Source: Prorocentrum cordatum (taxonomy: Eukaryota; Sar; Dinophyceae; Prorocentrales; Prorocentraceae). Taken from it: a DNA stretch of 64,000 nt. Shown one piece after another: positions 30,687 through 40,103 of the stretch. Location: contig CAUYUJ010015303.1 in the NCBI GenBank assembly GCA_963575745.1, positions 16,708 through 80,707 on the forward strand. The letters are read 5' to 3'. Each line of letters starts with the position of its first letter. Positions within the stretch are counted from its first letter, which is position 1. A program made the position numbers and the translations under genes. The notes beneath the pieces are model-generated. The model did not search any database. It was not told the origin of the DNA and saw only the letters and a list, made by a program, of their open reading frames with translations.

Positions 30687-32975
30687 TCATCCCCGGCCCA
30701 GGACACGCCTCGATTCGTTCCCGGCCGGGGGGGGAGGGGGGGCACTCACCCAACACATGACACCTACGTTGTCCTGTCTTTTTGTCACCAACATGGTGCT
30801 TCGCCTGGCGACCTCCTTCTTCCTCCGCTCTTCATCTGCGAAACACTTGTTGCACCTCTGCGTCCCATCCGACTTCTTCGTCGTCCGCTTCGCCAACCAG
30901 CTGCTGAAATCTCCTTTATCGACAGCATCCTTGCAAGCTACGCATCTCCAGACTCCACGCGGGAGCTTCGCGCGAGCGACGCAGCGCATGCACTTGCGGT
31001 GTCGGTTGGCCACGCCGCCCCACATCCACCTGGAAAAGCATTCACGCCCCTGCACCACCTCGCACTCAACGCAGGCCTTCTCATCCTTCCTCGTCGCAGT
31101 GCCGGCGCAGCGCTTGCACTTGCGATCTCGATCTGCCACGCCCTCCCACATCCACTTCGAAAAGCATTCGCGCCGCTGCGTCACATCGCACACAACGCAG
31201 ACCTTCTCGTCCCTCCGCGCCGCATTGTCCCGTTCTGCAGCCGCAGCGTTGATGCACTGGGTACACGCAATCGACGCTTCGGAGGCGTTGCCCAACTGGT
31301 GAGCGGAAAACTCGGCCTGTTTCTTCGCCGCCCCACATTTCGAGCACACAACTCGTTTTGCTTCCTTGGCGCGCTTTCTTTCCGCCTCTTCCTCCAATAT
31401 CTTACACGCTTTGCACTTCCGCTCCTCTGCGTTCCGCTCAGTCCTCGCAAATTCGTCCACCACCTTCTCCACGCCGCAGCGGGAACACGTCAGGTGCTTC
31501 TTCAGCTCCTCGCACTCTGCGCACATCCCCCCTCTACACCGGCTGTTCCCTGCAAGCTCCCACTGGTACGGCGCGAACGCTCCAGCGTACTTCCGATCCT
31601 CGCACACGCGGCAACTCCGTCTCTCGGGGCAGTCCACGCAGCGCCGCGTCGTCAACTTCGACGAGTGGTGCTGTGACGCGTGGAAAGCCTCCTGGCACTT
31701 CCATAGCCCACACTCCATGCATTGCCACGGTGCGCCCGCCCTCTTCTTATCTTCCAGGCACACGCTGCACACGCGGAGCCCGTCTGCGCGGCTCCACTGC
31801 CCGACTGTTGGGTACATGTTCTTGTACTTCGTGCACCCGCAGACCGCGCACCTGCCAGACGGCATGAACTCCCGCTCTATCGCCCCCCAGTCCAATTCTT
31901 CTCCGCGCAACGTGCGCAGCAGTAAGTCCGGGCCCTTCCGTTCGTCCTTCTTCTGATACGGCGCAATATCGAAAGGACGAAGGATCAGCATGTCCTCGCG
32001 ACGCTGCACCCGCGTCAGTGCCACGTAGCTCGACAGAGGTGACGTGCCCCCGCCGATGCTCAGGTCCACTATGACACCTTGCTTGAACGTCTGCCCCTGC
32101 GCCGCATGGGCCGTCACTCCGAAGGCCGGGGCCAGTGGGAACTGCCGTCTTTTGACTTTCAGTCGCGGATGCGGACGGCCCTTGTCCACGAACCAATCCT
32201 TCTTCTGCGGACTCACGGGGTACAAGCCGGGCGTATTCAATCCCTCGATCGTCCGCTGGCATGCCTTCCTGCCGCCGTTCCCGTCATCGCCTTCGTCGAA
32301 CAACACGAAAATCACTTTCGGCGTCTTCTTCAATATAGTCTCCCCGCCGCGCGTGACTCGATCATCGACGCCGTCCCCGTCGCATGCCCAGGATTGCACC
32401 CGGCCCACGTGACCGCGCAGCAGGTTTTTGTCCTCGCTTCGATCGATATGATCGGTCAGAGCGACGGGCATGCCTTCAGCGATGGGCAAGAAGCCGTACA
32501 AGTCCCCGCTCTCTTTGTCGTGGCGTTGGAGCCATGCCATCTTCTGCTGCGGCAGATCCGGCCGCTCCCGGAGCGCCTCTGGCGTGGGCGTATCTCGCGC
32601 CGGGACGTACACCATCGGCTTTCTGTGCTTGCGTGCGTACTGGACCGCACGGAGCTTGTTCGCCTCGCACTTCACGTCGTTGTTTGGGAACACCCCTGGC
32701 GCCACGAGGAACTTGTCTGACTGCAGACGCGGGTCGTCGGGGCCATCCACCACGAGCTTGCGGCGTGCGCGTTCCGCTCTGCACACCTTGCACTCCTGCT
32801 CGCGGATATCTTTCGGCGTTACGGGCCGTTTCCGTCGTTGCCCCGCGCTTGACGACTCTGCATCCCTTCCGCCACTACACAATTCCCGACACGCCCGATT
32901 GCCGCAGCATACGTCCCCCCCCCAACCAGCTCCCAGGAACGGTGGTATGCCGGCCGTGCAAGAAAGCGTGCGCAT
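30687..32975 (-). CDS. Helitron helicase C-terminal half plus eight Cys-rich modules
   Basis: The first 365 residues carry the second half of a PIF1-type helicase: FPLAPAFGVTAHAAQGQT (motif V region) and SYVALTRVQRREDMLIL (motif VI region). From about residue 368 to 720 come eight modules of 30-40 residues with C-x2-C, a central aromatic often in an EFS- or CFS-like context, and a second C-x2-C. Examples start CAVCGCTKY, CMECGLWKCQEAF, CSKCGAAKKQAEF and CVECEVVQGRECF. The layout resembles Stc1/LIM-like zinc domains, but this assignment is tentative. The start ATG at 32975 overlaps the upstream helicase frame by 101 bases, so a frameshift in the overlap is needed to join the halves. The stop is the 3' end of the coding unit. 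Confidence 0.8.
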   Translation of the reverse strand: MRTLSCTAGIPPFLGAGWGGDVCCGNRACRELCSGGRDAESSSAGQRRKRPVTPKDIREQECKVCRAERARRKLVVDGPDDPRLQSDKFLVAPGVFPNNDVKCEANKLRAVQYARKHRKPMVYVPARDTPTPEALRERPDLPQQKMAWLQRHDKESGDLYGFLPIAEGMPVALTDHIDRSEDKNLLRGHVGRVQSWACDGDGVDDRVTRGGETILKKTPKVIFVLFDEGDDGNGGRKACQRTIEGLNTPGLYPVSPQKKDWFVDKGRPHPRLKVKRRQFPLAPAFGVTAHAAQGQTFKQGVIVDLSIGGGTSPLSSYVALTRVQRREDMLILRPFDIAPYQKKDERKGPDLLLRTLRGEELDWGAIEREFMPSGRCAVCGCTKYKNMYPTVGQWSRADGLRVCSVCLEDKKRAGAPWQCMECGLWKCQEAFHASQHHSSKLTTRRCVDCPERRSCRVCEDRKYAGAFAPYQWELAGNSRCRGGMCAECEELKKHLTCSRCGVEKVVDEFARTERNAEERKCKACKILEEEAERKRAKEAKRVVCSKCGAAKKQAEFSAHQLGNASEASIACTQCINAAAAERDNAARRDEKVCVVCDVTQRRECFSKWMWEGVADRDRKCKRCAGTATRKDEKACVECEVVQGRECFSRWMWGGVANRHRKCMRCVARAKLPRGVWRCVACKDAVDKGDFSSWLAKRTTKKSDGTQRCNKCFADEERRKKEVARRSTMLVTKRQDNVGVMCWVSAPPPPPAGNESRRVLGRG

Positions 32976-34773
32976 CCGCCGACAGCGACCCTCTTCGGAA
33001 TTCCTCCTGCACCTCCTTCAACCAGGCGTCGTCGCATCGCTCGCACTCTTCCAGCTCTGTCACGCCCTGAATCCCACACTCGGCTCCGCCCCACAGTAGC
33101 GATTGCCCGTGCAACACGGGTGGCAGCGACGTGTACCTGCGCGCAGCCGAAATCCGCTCCGTGGGGACGTCAGCGAGGAAGCCTCCGTCAGGGGGGGCCA
33201 GCTGCCAGAAGTCACCACTCAGCACGACGTTTAGGCCGCCGAACGGGCGTGGAACGCCATCGTCGGCGAGTTTCGTCGTGCCCACGTCCCGAATGACCCC
33301 GCGAAGTTTCGCGTCCACTTCTGCTAGCAGCCTGGCGCTCACCATGCTGATCTCATCGATAAAGAGCCACCTCCACTGGAGCAGTCGCTTCGCAGTCTCG
33401 TACTGCAGCTTCACGTCCTCCCCCCCCTTCTCTTCCCCCCGCTTGATGGCCGGAATGCCACGCGCATGGTGGATGGTGTCGCCTCCCAGCAGCTGAGCCA
33501 TGACGGCCTGCAAGGCGGTTATCTGGAAGTGCACTCCGATAGTCCATTTCATCACCTTCTCAAACAACTCATGACGAATAATGCGAAGCACGTGCGACTT
33601 GCCGGTACCAGGGCCCCCGTGCATGCACCACTGCAGCGGCTCCCCCATGCTGCCGCCCTCACTTCCCTCGCCGTCTATCTCGCGCATGACTCGATTCGCC
33701 ACCTTCTTCACCATCTCGAACTGCTTCGCGTTCACAACGCGCCGCCCCGTCTGCTTGTCCACCCGGAACTCTAGGTCCCTGAGCCACGCGGCAACGTCCT
33801 CCGATGTTGCGGCCTGCCCCGCGACGAAAACTGCGCCGTCAGCCTCCGCCAGTCGGTCCGCCATGGAATGCTCCTTGTTCCGAGATCTGCGCGCCTCCCT
33901 GAGTACCTGCTCAACGTCGCAGGCCTCCTCTGCGGGCCATGCGCCCAGGATCTCGCTCAACGGCGATTCGCCATCGCGAAGCCCCCACACCTGTTGCGCG
34001 ACGCTCATGCCCCCTTTCGAATTTTCGTAATGGGAGACGCCTCCAGCTCCCTGCCCAGGGTCTACGTCGTCCTCCTCGCGGCTGCTGTCTCCGTCGCCGT
34101 CTTCGCGCCTCTTCCCGCCCACGCGGGATTTCAGCGCCTCGTCGAGCTGATCGAAGCCCACGTCCAACTCCTCGTCGCTCACGTCTTCGTCGGCCCCGCC
34201 CCCCGCTTCTTCAGTGTCTCGTGGCCTGACGCGGTGCACACTCAGGAAGTTGCCCACGTACCGCGCGGCTTCCTTCGTCTGCACCCCGCCGTCCAGCCAC
34301 GCCACCATGGCCGCGTCCCACGTCGGCGCGTCGCCGCGCAGGCTCCCTGCGAACACGACGTGCGCGTCGGCCGCGTCGGGCCTCAACGTCCACGGGTGGA
34401 AATACGTCATGACAATGCGCGCAGATCGCTCCGCTTCTCCAGGACGTCCGCGGGGCACGGGCGCTCCGAAAAAGGTTGGTGCCTTGGGTCTCTCGTTCCG
34501 CTTGAGCACCCACATGTGACGAAGGTGGGCGCACCCGTCTGTCTCTGGGTAAGGCACCCAATCCACGCCTCCTCCTTCCTTCACCACGTAGTCCTCCCCA
34601 GGTTCCAGGTCCTGCTCGAATCTAGGGTTCTTGCAATTCTCGCGCACCTTTTCCCTGCCTTCTGCGTCAAGACGGCGCGATGCCGGGGATGGTCCGCATC
34701 CCCGAGTCTCGTGGGGAACGACACCAACACCGGCGTCCAGAACGTCGCGAACTCGTACGGCGACAAGTGCCAC
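32875..34773 (-). CDS. Helitron PIF1-type helicase, N-terminal half
   Basis: This part would unwind DNA during rolling-circle transposition. Walker A reads HGGPGTGKSHVLR near residue 387 (about 33600-33627). Walker B reads LFIDEISMVSARLL near residue 471 (about 33345-33375). It is followed by FGGLNVVLSGDFWQLAPP, a standard PIF1 signature. An acidic stretch (DEEDVDPGQ-like, about residues 200-250) precedes it. The track start is GTG, and the frame overlaps the upstream Rep frame by 193 bases, so this is not an independent gene start. The last residues run into the overlap with the downstream frame. Confidence 0.85.
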   Translation of the reverse strand: MALVAVRVRDVLDAGVGVVPHETRGCGPSPASRRLDAEGREKVRENCKNPRFEQDLEPGEDYVVKEGGGVDWVPYPETDGCAHLRHMWVLKRNERPKAPTFFGAPVPRGRPGEAERSARIVMTYFHPWTLRPDAADAHVVFAGSLRGDAPTWDAAMVAWLDGGVQTKEAARYVGNFLSVHRVRPRDTEEAGGGADEDVSDEELDVGFDQLDEALKSRVGGKRREDGDGDSSREEDDVDPGQGAGGVSHYENSKGGMSVAQQVWGLRDGESPLSEILGAWPAEEACDVEQVLREARRSRNKEHSMADRLAEADGAVFVAGQAATSEDVAAWLRDLEFRVDKQTGRRVVNAKQFEMVKKVANRVMREIDGEGSEGGSMGEPLQWCMHGGPGTGKSHVLRIIRHELFEKVMKWTIGVHFQITALQAVMAQLLGGDTIHHARGIPAIKRGEEKGGEDVKLQYETAKRLLQWRWLFIDEISMVSARLLAEVDAKLRGVIRDVGTTKLADDGVPRPFGGLNVVLSGDFWQLAPPDGGFLADVPTERISAARRYTSLPPVLHGQSLLWGGAECGIQGVTELEECERCDDAWLKEVQEEFRRGSLSADAHAFLHGRHTTVPGSWLGGGRMLRQSGVSGIV

Positions 34774-35396
34774 AGGTCGGGCACGTTCGGTCGCAGCCCA
34801 TACAACATGGACACGTCTCGGAAGGCCACCTTTCTGCGTCTCCTCTGCCGCATGTCCACTTCAGCGAACTGCGCTTTGCGCCCGCCTGCCGCGCGATCTG
34901 CCAGGCGCTCGACCAAGTCCACGTACTCGCGTCCATAAAAGGCCGTGGTCTGGCACGACTTCAGCGATTCCGCCGCAGTGACGTCGTCCTCCCTCGCGAA
35001 CGCCCTCATGTTCGCACACTCCACTTGCCCCCGCACGATGCCCTTGCCGTACGCGTCGCTCATGATTCGGTTCGCTACTCTCTTCCCGATCCGATTCGAA
35101 CTCTCGCCCTGCAGCTGCCTGCCAAGTTTCTCTATTCCCTTGCAGCACTCCTTCACTTCGTGAAAAGCCATGGGTTGCCGCTTCGTGCAGTAGTCGCAGG
35201 CGTATCCTGCCTGTGCGTCCTGTGCCATCTGCGCGACCTTGATGATCGCTGCGTCGTTGAGCTTCTTATCGCACGCTTTCCCGCACGTACAACAAACCTC
35301 TGTGATGGGGAACCGATACGGCAATTGCACGTCCGAATTGAACCGTTGCGCGGACAACATGCATGGATGCGTGCCGTTCAGACTCGCGTGATTCAT
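34581..35396 (-). CDS. Helitron Rep, C-terminal part with the two catalytic tyrosines
   Basis: This frame is the same as the large Rep ORF upstream; only the TAG at 35436-35438 separates them. It opens with NGTHPCMLSAQRFNSDVQL, a conserved Helitron Rep stretch, and contains GYACDYCTKR near 35175-35208. Y-x3-Y-x2-K is the layout of the Rep two-tyrosine motif that joins DNA ends. The Cys pairs CCTCGKAC and CDYC may bind zinc. The ATG at 35396 is just the first Met after the TAG and is unlikely to be a real start. Confidence 0.8.
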   Translation of the reverse strand: MNHASLNGTHPCMLSAQRFNSDVQLPYRFPITEVCCTCGKACDKKLNDAAIIKVAQMAQDAQAGYACDYCTKRQPMAFHEVKECCKGIEKLGRQLQGESSNRIGKRVANRIMSDAYGKGIVRGQVECANMRAFAREDDVTAAESLKSCQTTAFYGREYVDLVERLADRAAGGRKAQFAEVDMRQRRRRKVAFRDVSMLYGLRPNVPDLWHLSPYEFATFWTPVLVSFPTRLGDADHPRHRAVLTQKAGKRCARIARTLDSSRTWNLGRTTW

Positions 35397-35435
35397 CGGC
35401 CCGTGCAGGTTTCCCGTCCGATTCCGTCGCCCTGC

Positions 35436-35438
35436 CTA
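35436..35438 (-). other. In-frame TAG inside Rep
   Basis: The codon sits in ALDMP-TAG-AGRRNRTGNLHGPMNH, with the same frame open on both sides. Rep-like sequence continues without a break, so it looks like a single nonsense change or a readthrough site. Confidence 0.85.
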
Positions 35439-38400
35439 TGGCATGTCCAACGCTGCCGCCTGCCCTGGACACACGACGATGGCGCGGTCAATGATCTGCG
35501 ACGTCCGCGGAAAGTCCGCCTTACACAGCTTCGGGTTGTCCTTCCGGCGGCACGCCGGCAGGGGTACTCGCTCCCCAGTCTCTTCGTTCTTCAAATGCAC
35601 GTGGTTATGCTTCCTCTCCTGCAGGTACTGCACGTCTTCGTCCAGGTACGCTTTCTCCCATGCCGCAGCGTCGTCTGCTGCCTCCTTCTCCGTCGCTTCT
35701 GGGTCAAGTGTGCGACACTGAAACGCGGGCCTGCAAATGAGACCGCCCTCGTTCTTGAACTCCGGCCACGACTTCTCTGCCTCATCCAACTTGCCATTCA
35801 TCTCCTCCTGTGTCATTTGCTCCGAATAAACCTGGCGGCACACGCGACTCTTATACTTCAAATAATCCTCCACGATCTTCCTTCCACGGCCTTCCACCTC
35901 GTCGCGGACGATTTCGAATACCTCTTCCAGCGGTGTGTGCTGGTGCAGGCACTGGATGAATACCTGGCAGTGCGCGTGGAGAGACCCCGTGGACTTCTGC
36001 GCTTCGATCGACACGTAGTAGGCATCAACGCGCCCGAACGCGCCTCCCCCGGGCTGAGCATTACTCCCGAACAGGTCCTGGCAAGGTGCCCCATTCTCCG
36101 CCTCGTTGCACCGCGGGCAGTTCGGACAAGTCCGCACGCCGAACAAGTGACGGAGCGTGGCGTCCACCAGGATACGGAAGCCGTCCACGCTGGCCATGGG
36201 ATCTCTCGCGAGAATTCGTCTGCGCTCGTTCCATGGCGGCACTCCTGCCTCCCCCGTGGCTATCGGCAAGTCCATGAGCAGCCCATCCATGTCGGGGGCT
36301 ACGCGCGGCCAGCCCCGACCCCCCGCCAGCCGCGAGCGCGTTTCATCATCAGCTGCCTTGTGCACGGGGTCCTGCCTGCGAGCACGCGAGAGTCTCACCA
36401 TGAGCAGATTGTGACCTTCGTCGGGCGAGAAAGTTACGAATATGGGGACGCCGTACCGCACTCGCAGCGCGTTCGTCTCAAACCGCATGACTCGACGCGC
36501 TTCCTGCGTTCCAGACAGTCGCCGCGAAGTGTGCTCTATGTGCATCAGCAGCTTATGGGCGGCGTTCCCCAACCCTGGCACGTGCCGCACTTTGGTCATG
36601 TCGCCGTTTACTTTCTGTTTCCTATTGTTGATGTCTACGTACTTCCCGTCGAGCGCGCGATAAATCTGCTTCGCTCCTTCCGCGATTTCCGCGGGAGTGA
36701 GCTGTTCGACCTCGCCTGATGCGTTCGCTGACACATACGTGAACCACGTCCTGCTCAGGTTCACAGCCGATCGAAACACAAGGTTCCACGACACGAATCC
36801 GAAGTGCCAGTCGCGGGAAATCTGGCTCTCCACGCGACGACTCATTATCCTCACCCACAGCGGCAGCTCCACCCGCGGCGCCCCGTTCCCCCGTCGGTGG
36901 CGCGGGCGCTTCATGAACTCTGGGCAGTCAGGCATTCCCGTGCAATACTTAAACAGAAACGCAAACGCGACGCCGAAATACCAGGGCTCGAACTGATCCA
37001 TCATAACGTTTCCAGTGCGCACGCGGAGCCGATCCACGCGCTTCCTTTCGCGGCCGGCCTGACTCAGCATGTCGCGCTCCACTGCTTCTCGCGCCGCCTC
37101 ATCCGCGCTCGAGGCCGCTCCCTCGCGGACGCGGCCGCGTTTACTTGCCCGTTCTGCCTTCCAGCCGCCTTCCTCGTCTTCGCTGGAGTTCGACGTGTCG
37201 TCGGCCCCGCCACGCGCGCACTCCTCATCTAGCCGTTGCACGAAGGTCCGCACGGCCTCAATCCGCTGCGCATTGATGTCTCCCTCGTCGAAACTGCTTT
37301 TCTCACACACCACAGCGTTCGCCTTCGTAGTATCCAAAATTTCTCCCGCCTCACGTAGCCCGTCGGGCCTCGGCACGGGCGTCGCCGCCTTCTGCATTTG
37401 GATCTTCTCAAGCGCGTCGTCCAGGGGTACCAGGCGCATGATATCCGGTGGCACGCCCTCCTCCGGCAGCTCCATGGCTCTTTTCCGGACCTCATCCATG
37501 TCCACGTTCCTGCACGCGCGATGCCCGCGAGCCTTCGCCCCCTCGATGAGATCCACGACCACCTTCCTGCGCACGAGAGCTTGGTGCACGAACGTGGCCA
37601 TGCTTGCAGCAGTATCGTCGTCGCCGCCCGACTTCAAGATCACAGACACGATGCCCGCAAACTCCGCGCCCGTGCGTGGAAGTGCCGGCGCATGCCCGTC
37701 CGCGGCAGCCTCTTCAGCAGCAGCCAACTGCGCTAGAACGTCCGTCCACGGCATCGGGAACGACGTCGCGTTTCCGCGAGCCGCCATGCGGACTTCGTTC
37801 GCACCCACTTCCATGTCAAAAGACCGCTCCTTCCGGTATCGTTTCTCCAGTGTGAAGCACACCATTGATGTGATGCAAACTGAGGCGCAGATCATCTCCA
37901 ACACCGTCACCTTGCTACCGAACAGTTCTTCCGGCGAGTAGAAAGCCATCATATCATTGGCCAGCGCCGCGGGGGGCAGCTTCGCCTCGCCGCGAACACC
38001 CACCATGGCATTCTTACACTCACCGCACAGCGGGGCTTCACAACATGTGCACGCCGTGTTGTCCGAGCGCCACGTGCCACTGCCGCGCCGCAGGTCCTCG
38101 GGGCAACAGAGCACGCTGACGGGCCCCTCTTCTAATGGAACCGTCACTTGCCAATCATTAAACTCCTCCATTCGGTCTCGGAGATGAACACCGCTGCTAC
38201 CCTCCCCGTCGGCACTCACATTGCCGAACCGCTCCACGTACGCGTCCACCGACATATGCTCCCTCACAAACGCGCCTGACAGCCCGAACAGTCCGTCCGC
38301 GTTGGGACTCACCGCGCGCCATTCGACCGGGTTCCCTTTGCGCCCTTCCACGTGCGGAAACTTCCGTGCGCACACCATGCACACGAGAGAGTCGACGGCA

Positions 38401-40103
38401 CCCTCGCGCAGACTCCGCGCATACTCGAACAGACATCGACGATCGATCGCCAGTGCTGCAAGCGGCGCGCCCGTTCGAACTTTCCATGCAATGGCCTCGT
38501 TGTACGCGGACCAGTACTGCGCCTCTCTTCGGCTCGTCTCGTCTTCGTCGTTGCATGCGAGCGCCTCCGCGACGTCCCGTAGATCCCCCGCGTGATTGCT
38601 GACCACATGCTCCTGGAGTTCCGCGTTGCTGGACCCTATCCACCCGCATCTGCTGAAAGCGCAGTGTGCTTGCGGCAGCACTACAGCACCTCGTGAGAAG
38701 ATTCCGTCGTCTTCCAACGGTGCTCCGTGCACAGAGAGCGCTGGCACGGTGGGGTGCTCTTTCATAAGATCTGCGGCAGCCCGTAGACCTTCCCCCCTGC
38801 CCCCCCGACAGACGTCCGCGGACACGCGGCCGTTCTCGACGGCGCGGACGCGGTACACGTGCGCTGCTCCGGCTGCCTCCGTGTAGTCGTTTTCCACAAT
38901 CTGGGCGTTGCTCTGCTCCGTGCCGCTCCTGCCCGCACCGCCCGCACTCGCGCCCGCCCCTGCGCTACTCGGCCGCGCCGGCGTGGACCTCCCTACTTCC
39001 TCGGACTCTCGACCCTCCTTGGCCGCGCTGGCCCTGCCCGAATTGCGCGCCCTCTCCGGCCGACTCACCGGGCGCGGAGAAGGCGGAGGGGGCGCCGCCT
39101 GGTCGGACGTCCTCACCCCACCTCCATTCTCACAGGCTGACGCCTGAACGCTGGCGCTCCGCTCGGCCGGCGCGCTTTTCCTCGTTAAGCGTGCTCGTTT
39201 CGCCGTCGTCTGCAATCCTGCGCTCTCGCGCTGCCCTGTCTCTGACCCAGCCACCTCCGGAGGTTCTTCTGCCCCCTGGGAAGGCGCCTTCCCGCGGGGA
39301 TCCTTTTCGGCGCGCGCCCACACTGGCCTGTAACAGGTACTGCTGATGTCCGCGCCTGTCTCGTTGTATATTTCAAGGATTACTGCTCCGTCCTCTTCGG
39401 CGACATCGCCCTCACGTGGCCATCGGCCCAGCACCGGGCCGCCCCCCTGGATCTCCTGTCGGGACAACAACAGGTCATAGCCCCCGCGTGGCCCGACGTG
39501 CCCGTCAAAGCGGGAGTACGTGCGCAGGATAACTTGGTCTGGCAGCGCTACTCTTTGCGTGCCGTGGCGCGCCAACGCAAACCTCACGATCTCGCCTGCA
39601 TGAACGGCAACGCTTAGCTCTCCACCGTGCGACGCCAGATTCAACCACGCATCCTCGACGTCCCGCAAATACCCCACGCACGCTTCACATGCGACGCGAC
39701 GCTCCTCAGCGGACGCCAGGGCATGGCCACGCCACCCGGCGTTCGACACAAGCTGGAATATACTGTCCGCTAGGCTGGCGTTGACTCCGTGTGCAAGCGA
39801 TGCACCCACACAGCGGCCATCTCGTGTCATCTCGGCTCCGCGTTCCTCGTCCGTCTTCGCCTCGAACACCACTTCCCCCATTAAGAATTTCATGAACTTA
39901 CACGTCCTTTCTTCCACGACGCGGCACCTATCTTCTGCGTCGGTGGCGTCTGCCAGAGCGTCCCATGACTCTTCCCATCCTTGCCAGGCACGCACCCACG
40001 TTTCTTGCATGACTCGCAGGAGCGCTTCCGTGTCGCCCCACGCTTTCCAGAGATGAGCGCGCAGCTCTCCCGGCAAACTCCAGTCCGGGAACGTCCCACG
40101 CAT
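35436..40103 (-). CDS. Helitron Rep, N-terminal and HUH part, 1555 codons
   Basis: Rep nicks and transfers the transposon strand. Residues 1-300 continue the upstream USP-like unit. A low-complexity Ala/Ser/Arg linker follows. Near residue 481 lies a C2H2-like finger (CAFSRCGW...HVVSNH). Near 620-690 are more Cys pairs, then LPPAALANDMMAF (about 706), reminiscent of the DUF6570 region found in Helitrons. From about 1040 to 1400 is the Helitron-like N domain: WYFGVAFAFLFKYCTG, YGVPIFVTFSPDEGHN, and SLHAHCQVFIQ near 1373, which is the HUH metal-binding motif. The ORF ends at TAG just before the conserved stretch that leads to the tyrosines, so Rep here is split from its catalytic Tyr. The start ATG lies in the overlap with the upstream frame. 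Confidence 0.85.
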   Translation of the reverse strand: MRGTFPDWSLPGELRAHLWKAWGDTEALLRVMQETWVRAWQGWEESWDALADATDAEDRCRVVEERTCKFMKFLMGEVVFEAKTDEERGAEMTRDGRCVGASLAHGVNASLADSIFQLVSNAGWRGHALASAEERRVACEACVGYLRDVEDAWLNLASHGGELSVAVHAGEIVRFALARHGTQRVALPDQVILRTYSRFDGHVGPRGGYDLLLSRQEIQGGGPVLGRWPREGDVAEEDGAVILEIYNETGADISSTCYRPVWARAEKDPRGKAPSQGAEEPPEVAGSETGQRESAGLQTTAKRARLTRKSAPAERSASVQASACENGGGVRTSDQAAPPPPSPRPVSRPERARNSGRASAAKEGRESEEVGRSTPARPSSAGAGASAGGAGRSGTEQSNAQIVENDYTEAAGAAHVYRVRAVENGRVSADVCRGGRGEGLRAAADLMKEHPTVPALSVHGAPLEDDGIFSRGAVVLPQAHCAFSRCGWIGSSNAELQEHVVSNHAGDLRDVAEALACNDEDETSRREAQYWSAYNEAIAWKVRTGAPLAALAIDRRCLFEYARSLREGAVDSLVCMVCARKFPHVEGRKGNPVEWRAVSPNADGLFGLSGAFVREHMSVDAYVERFGNVSADGEGSSGVHLRDRMEEFNDWQVTVPLEEGPVSVLCCPEDLRRGSGTWRSDNTACTCCEAPLCGECKNAMVGVRGEAKLPPAALANDMMAFYSPEELFGSKVTVLEMICASVCITSMVCFTLEKRYRKERSFDMEVGANEVRMAARGNATSFPMPWTDVLAQLAAAEEAAADGHAPALPRTGAEFAGIVSVILKSGGDDDTAASMATFVHQALVRRKVVVDLIEGAKARGHRACRNVDMDEVRKRAMELPEEGVPPDIMRLVPLDDALEKIQMQKAATPVPRPDGLREAGEILDTTKANAVVCEKSSFDEGDINAQRIEAVRTFVQRLDEECARGGADDTSNSSEDEEGGWKAERASKRGRVREGAASSADEAAREAVERDMLSQAGRERKRVDRLRVRTGNVMMDQFEPWYFGVAFAFLFKYCTGMPDCPEFMKRPRHRRGNGAPRVELPLWVRIMSRRVESQISRDWHFGFVSWNLVFRSAVNLSRTWFTYVSANASGEVEQLTPAEIAEGAKQIYRALDGKYVDINNRKQKVNGDMTKVRHVPGLGNAAHKLLMHIEHTSRRLSGTQEARRVMRFETNALRVRYGVPIFVTFSPDEGHNLLMVRLSRARRQDPVHKAADDETRSRLAGGRGWPRVAPDMDGLLMDLPIATGEAGVPPWNERRRILARDPMASVDGFRILVDATLRHLFGVRTCPNCPRCNEAENGAPCQDLFGSNAQPGGGAFGRVDAYYVSIEAQKSTGSLHAHCQVFIQCLHQHTPLEEVFEIVRDEVEGRGRKIVEDYLKYKSRVCRQVYSEQMTQEEMNGKLDEAEKSWPEFKNEGGLICRPAFQCRTLDPEATEKEAADDAAAWEKAYLDEDVQYLQERKHNHVHLKNEETGERVPLPACRRKDNPKLCKADFPRTSQIIDRAIVVCPGQAAALDMP

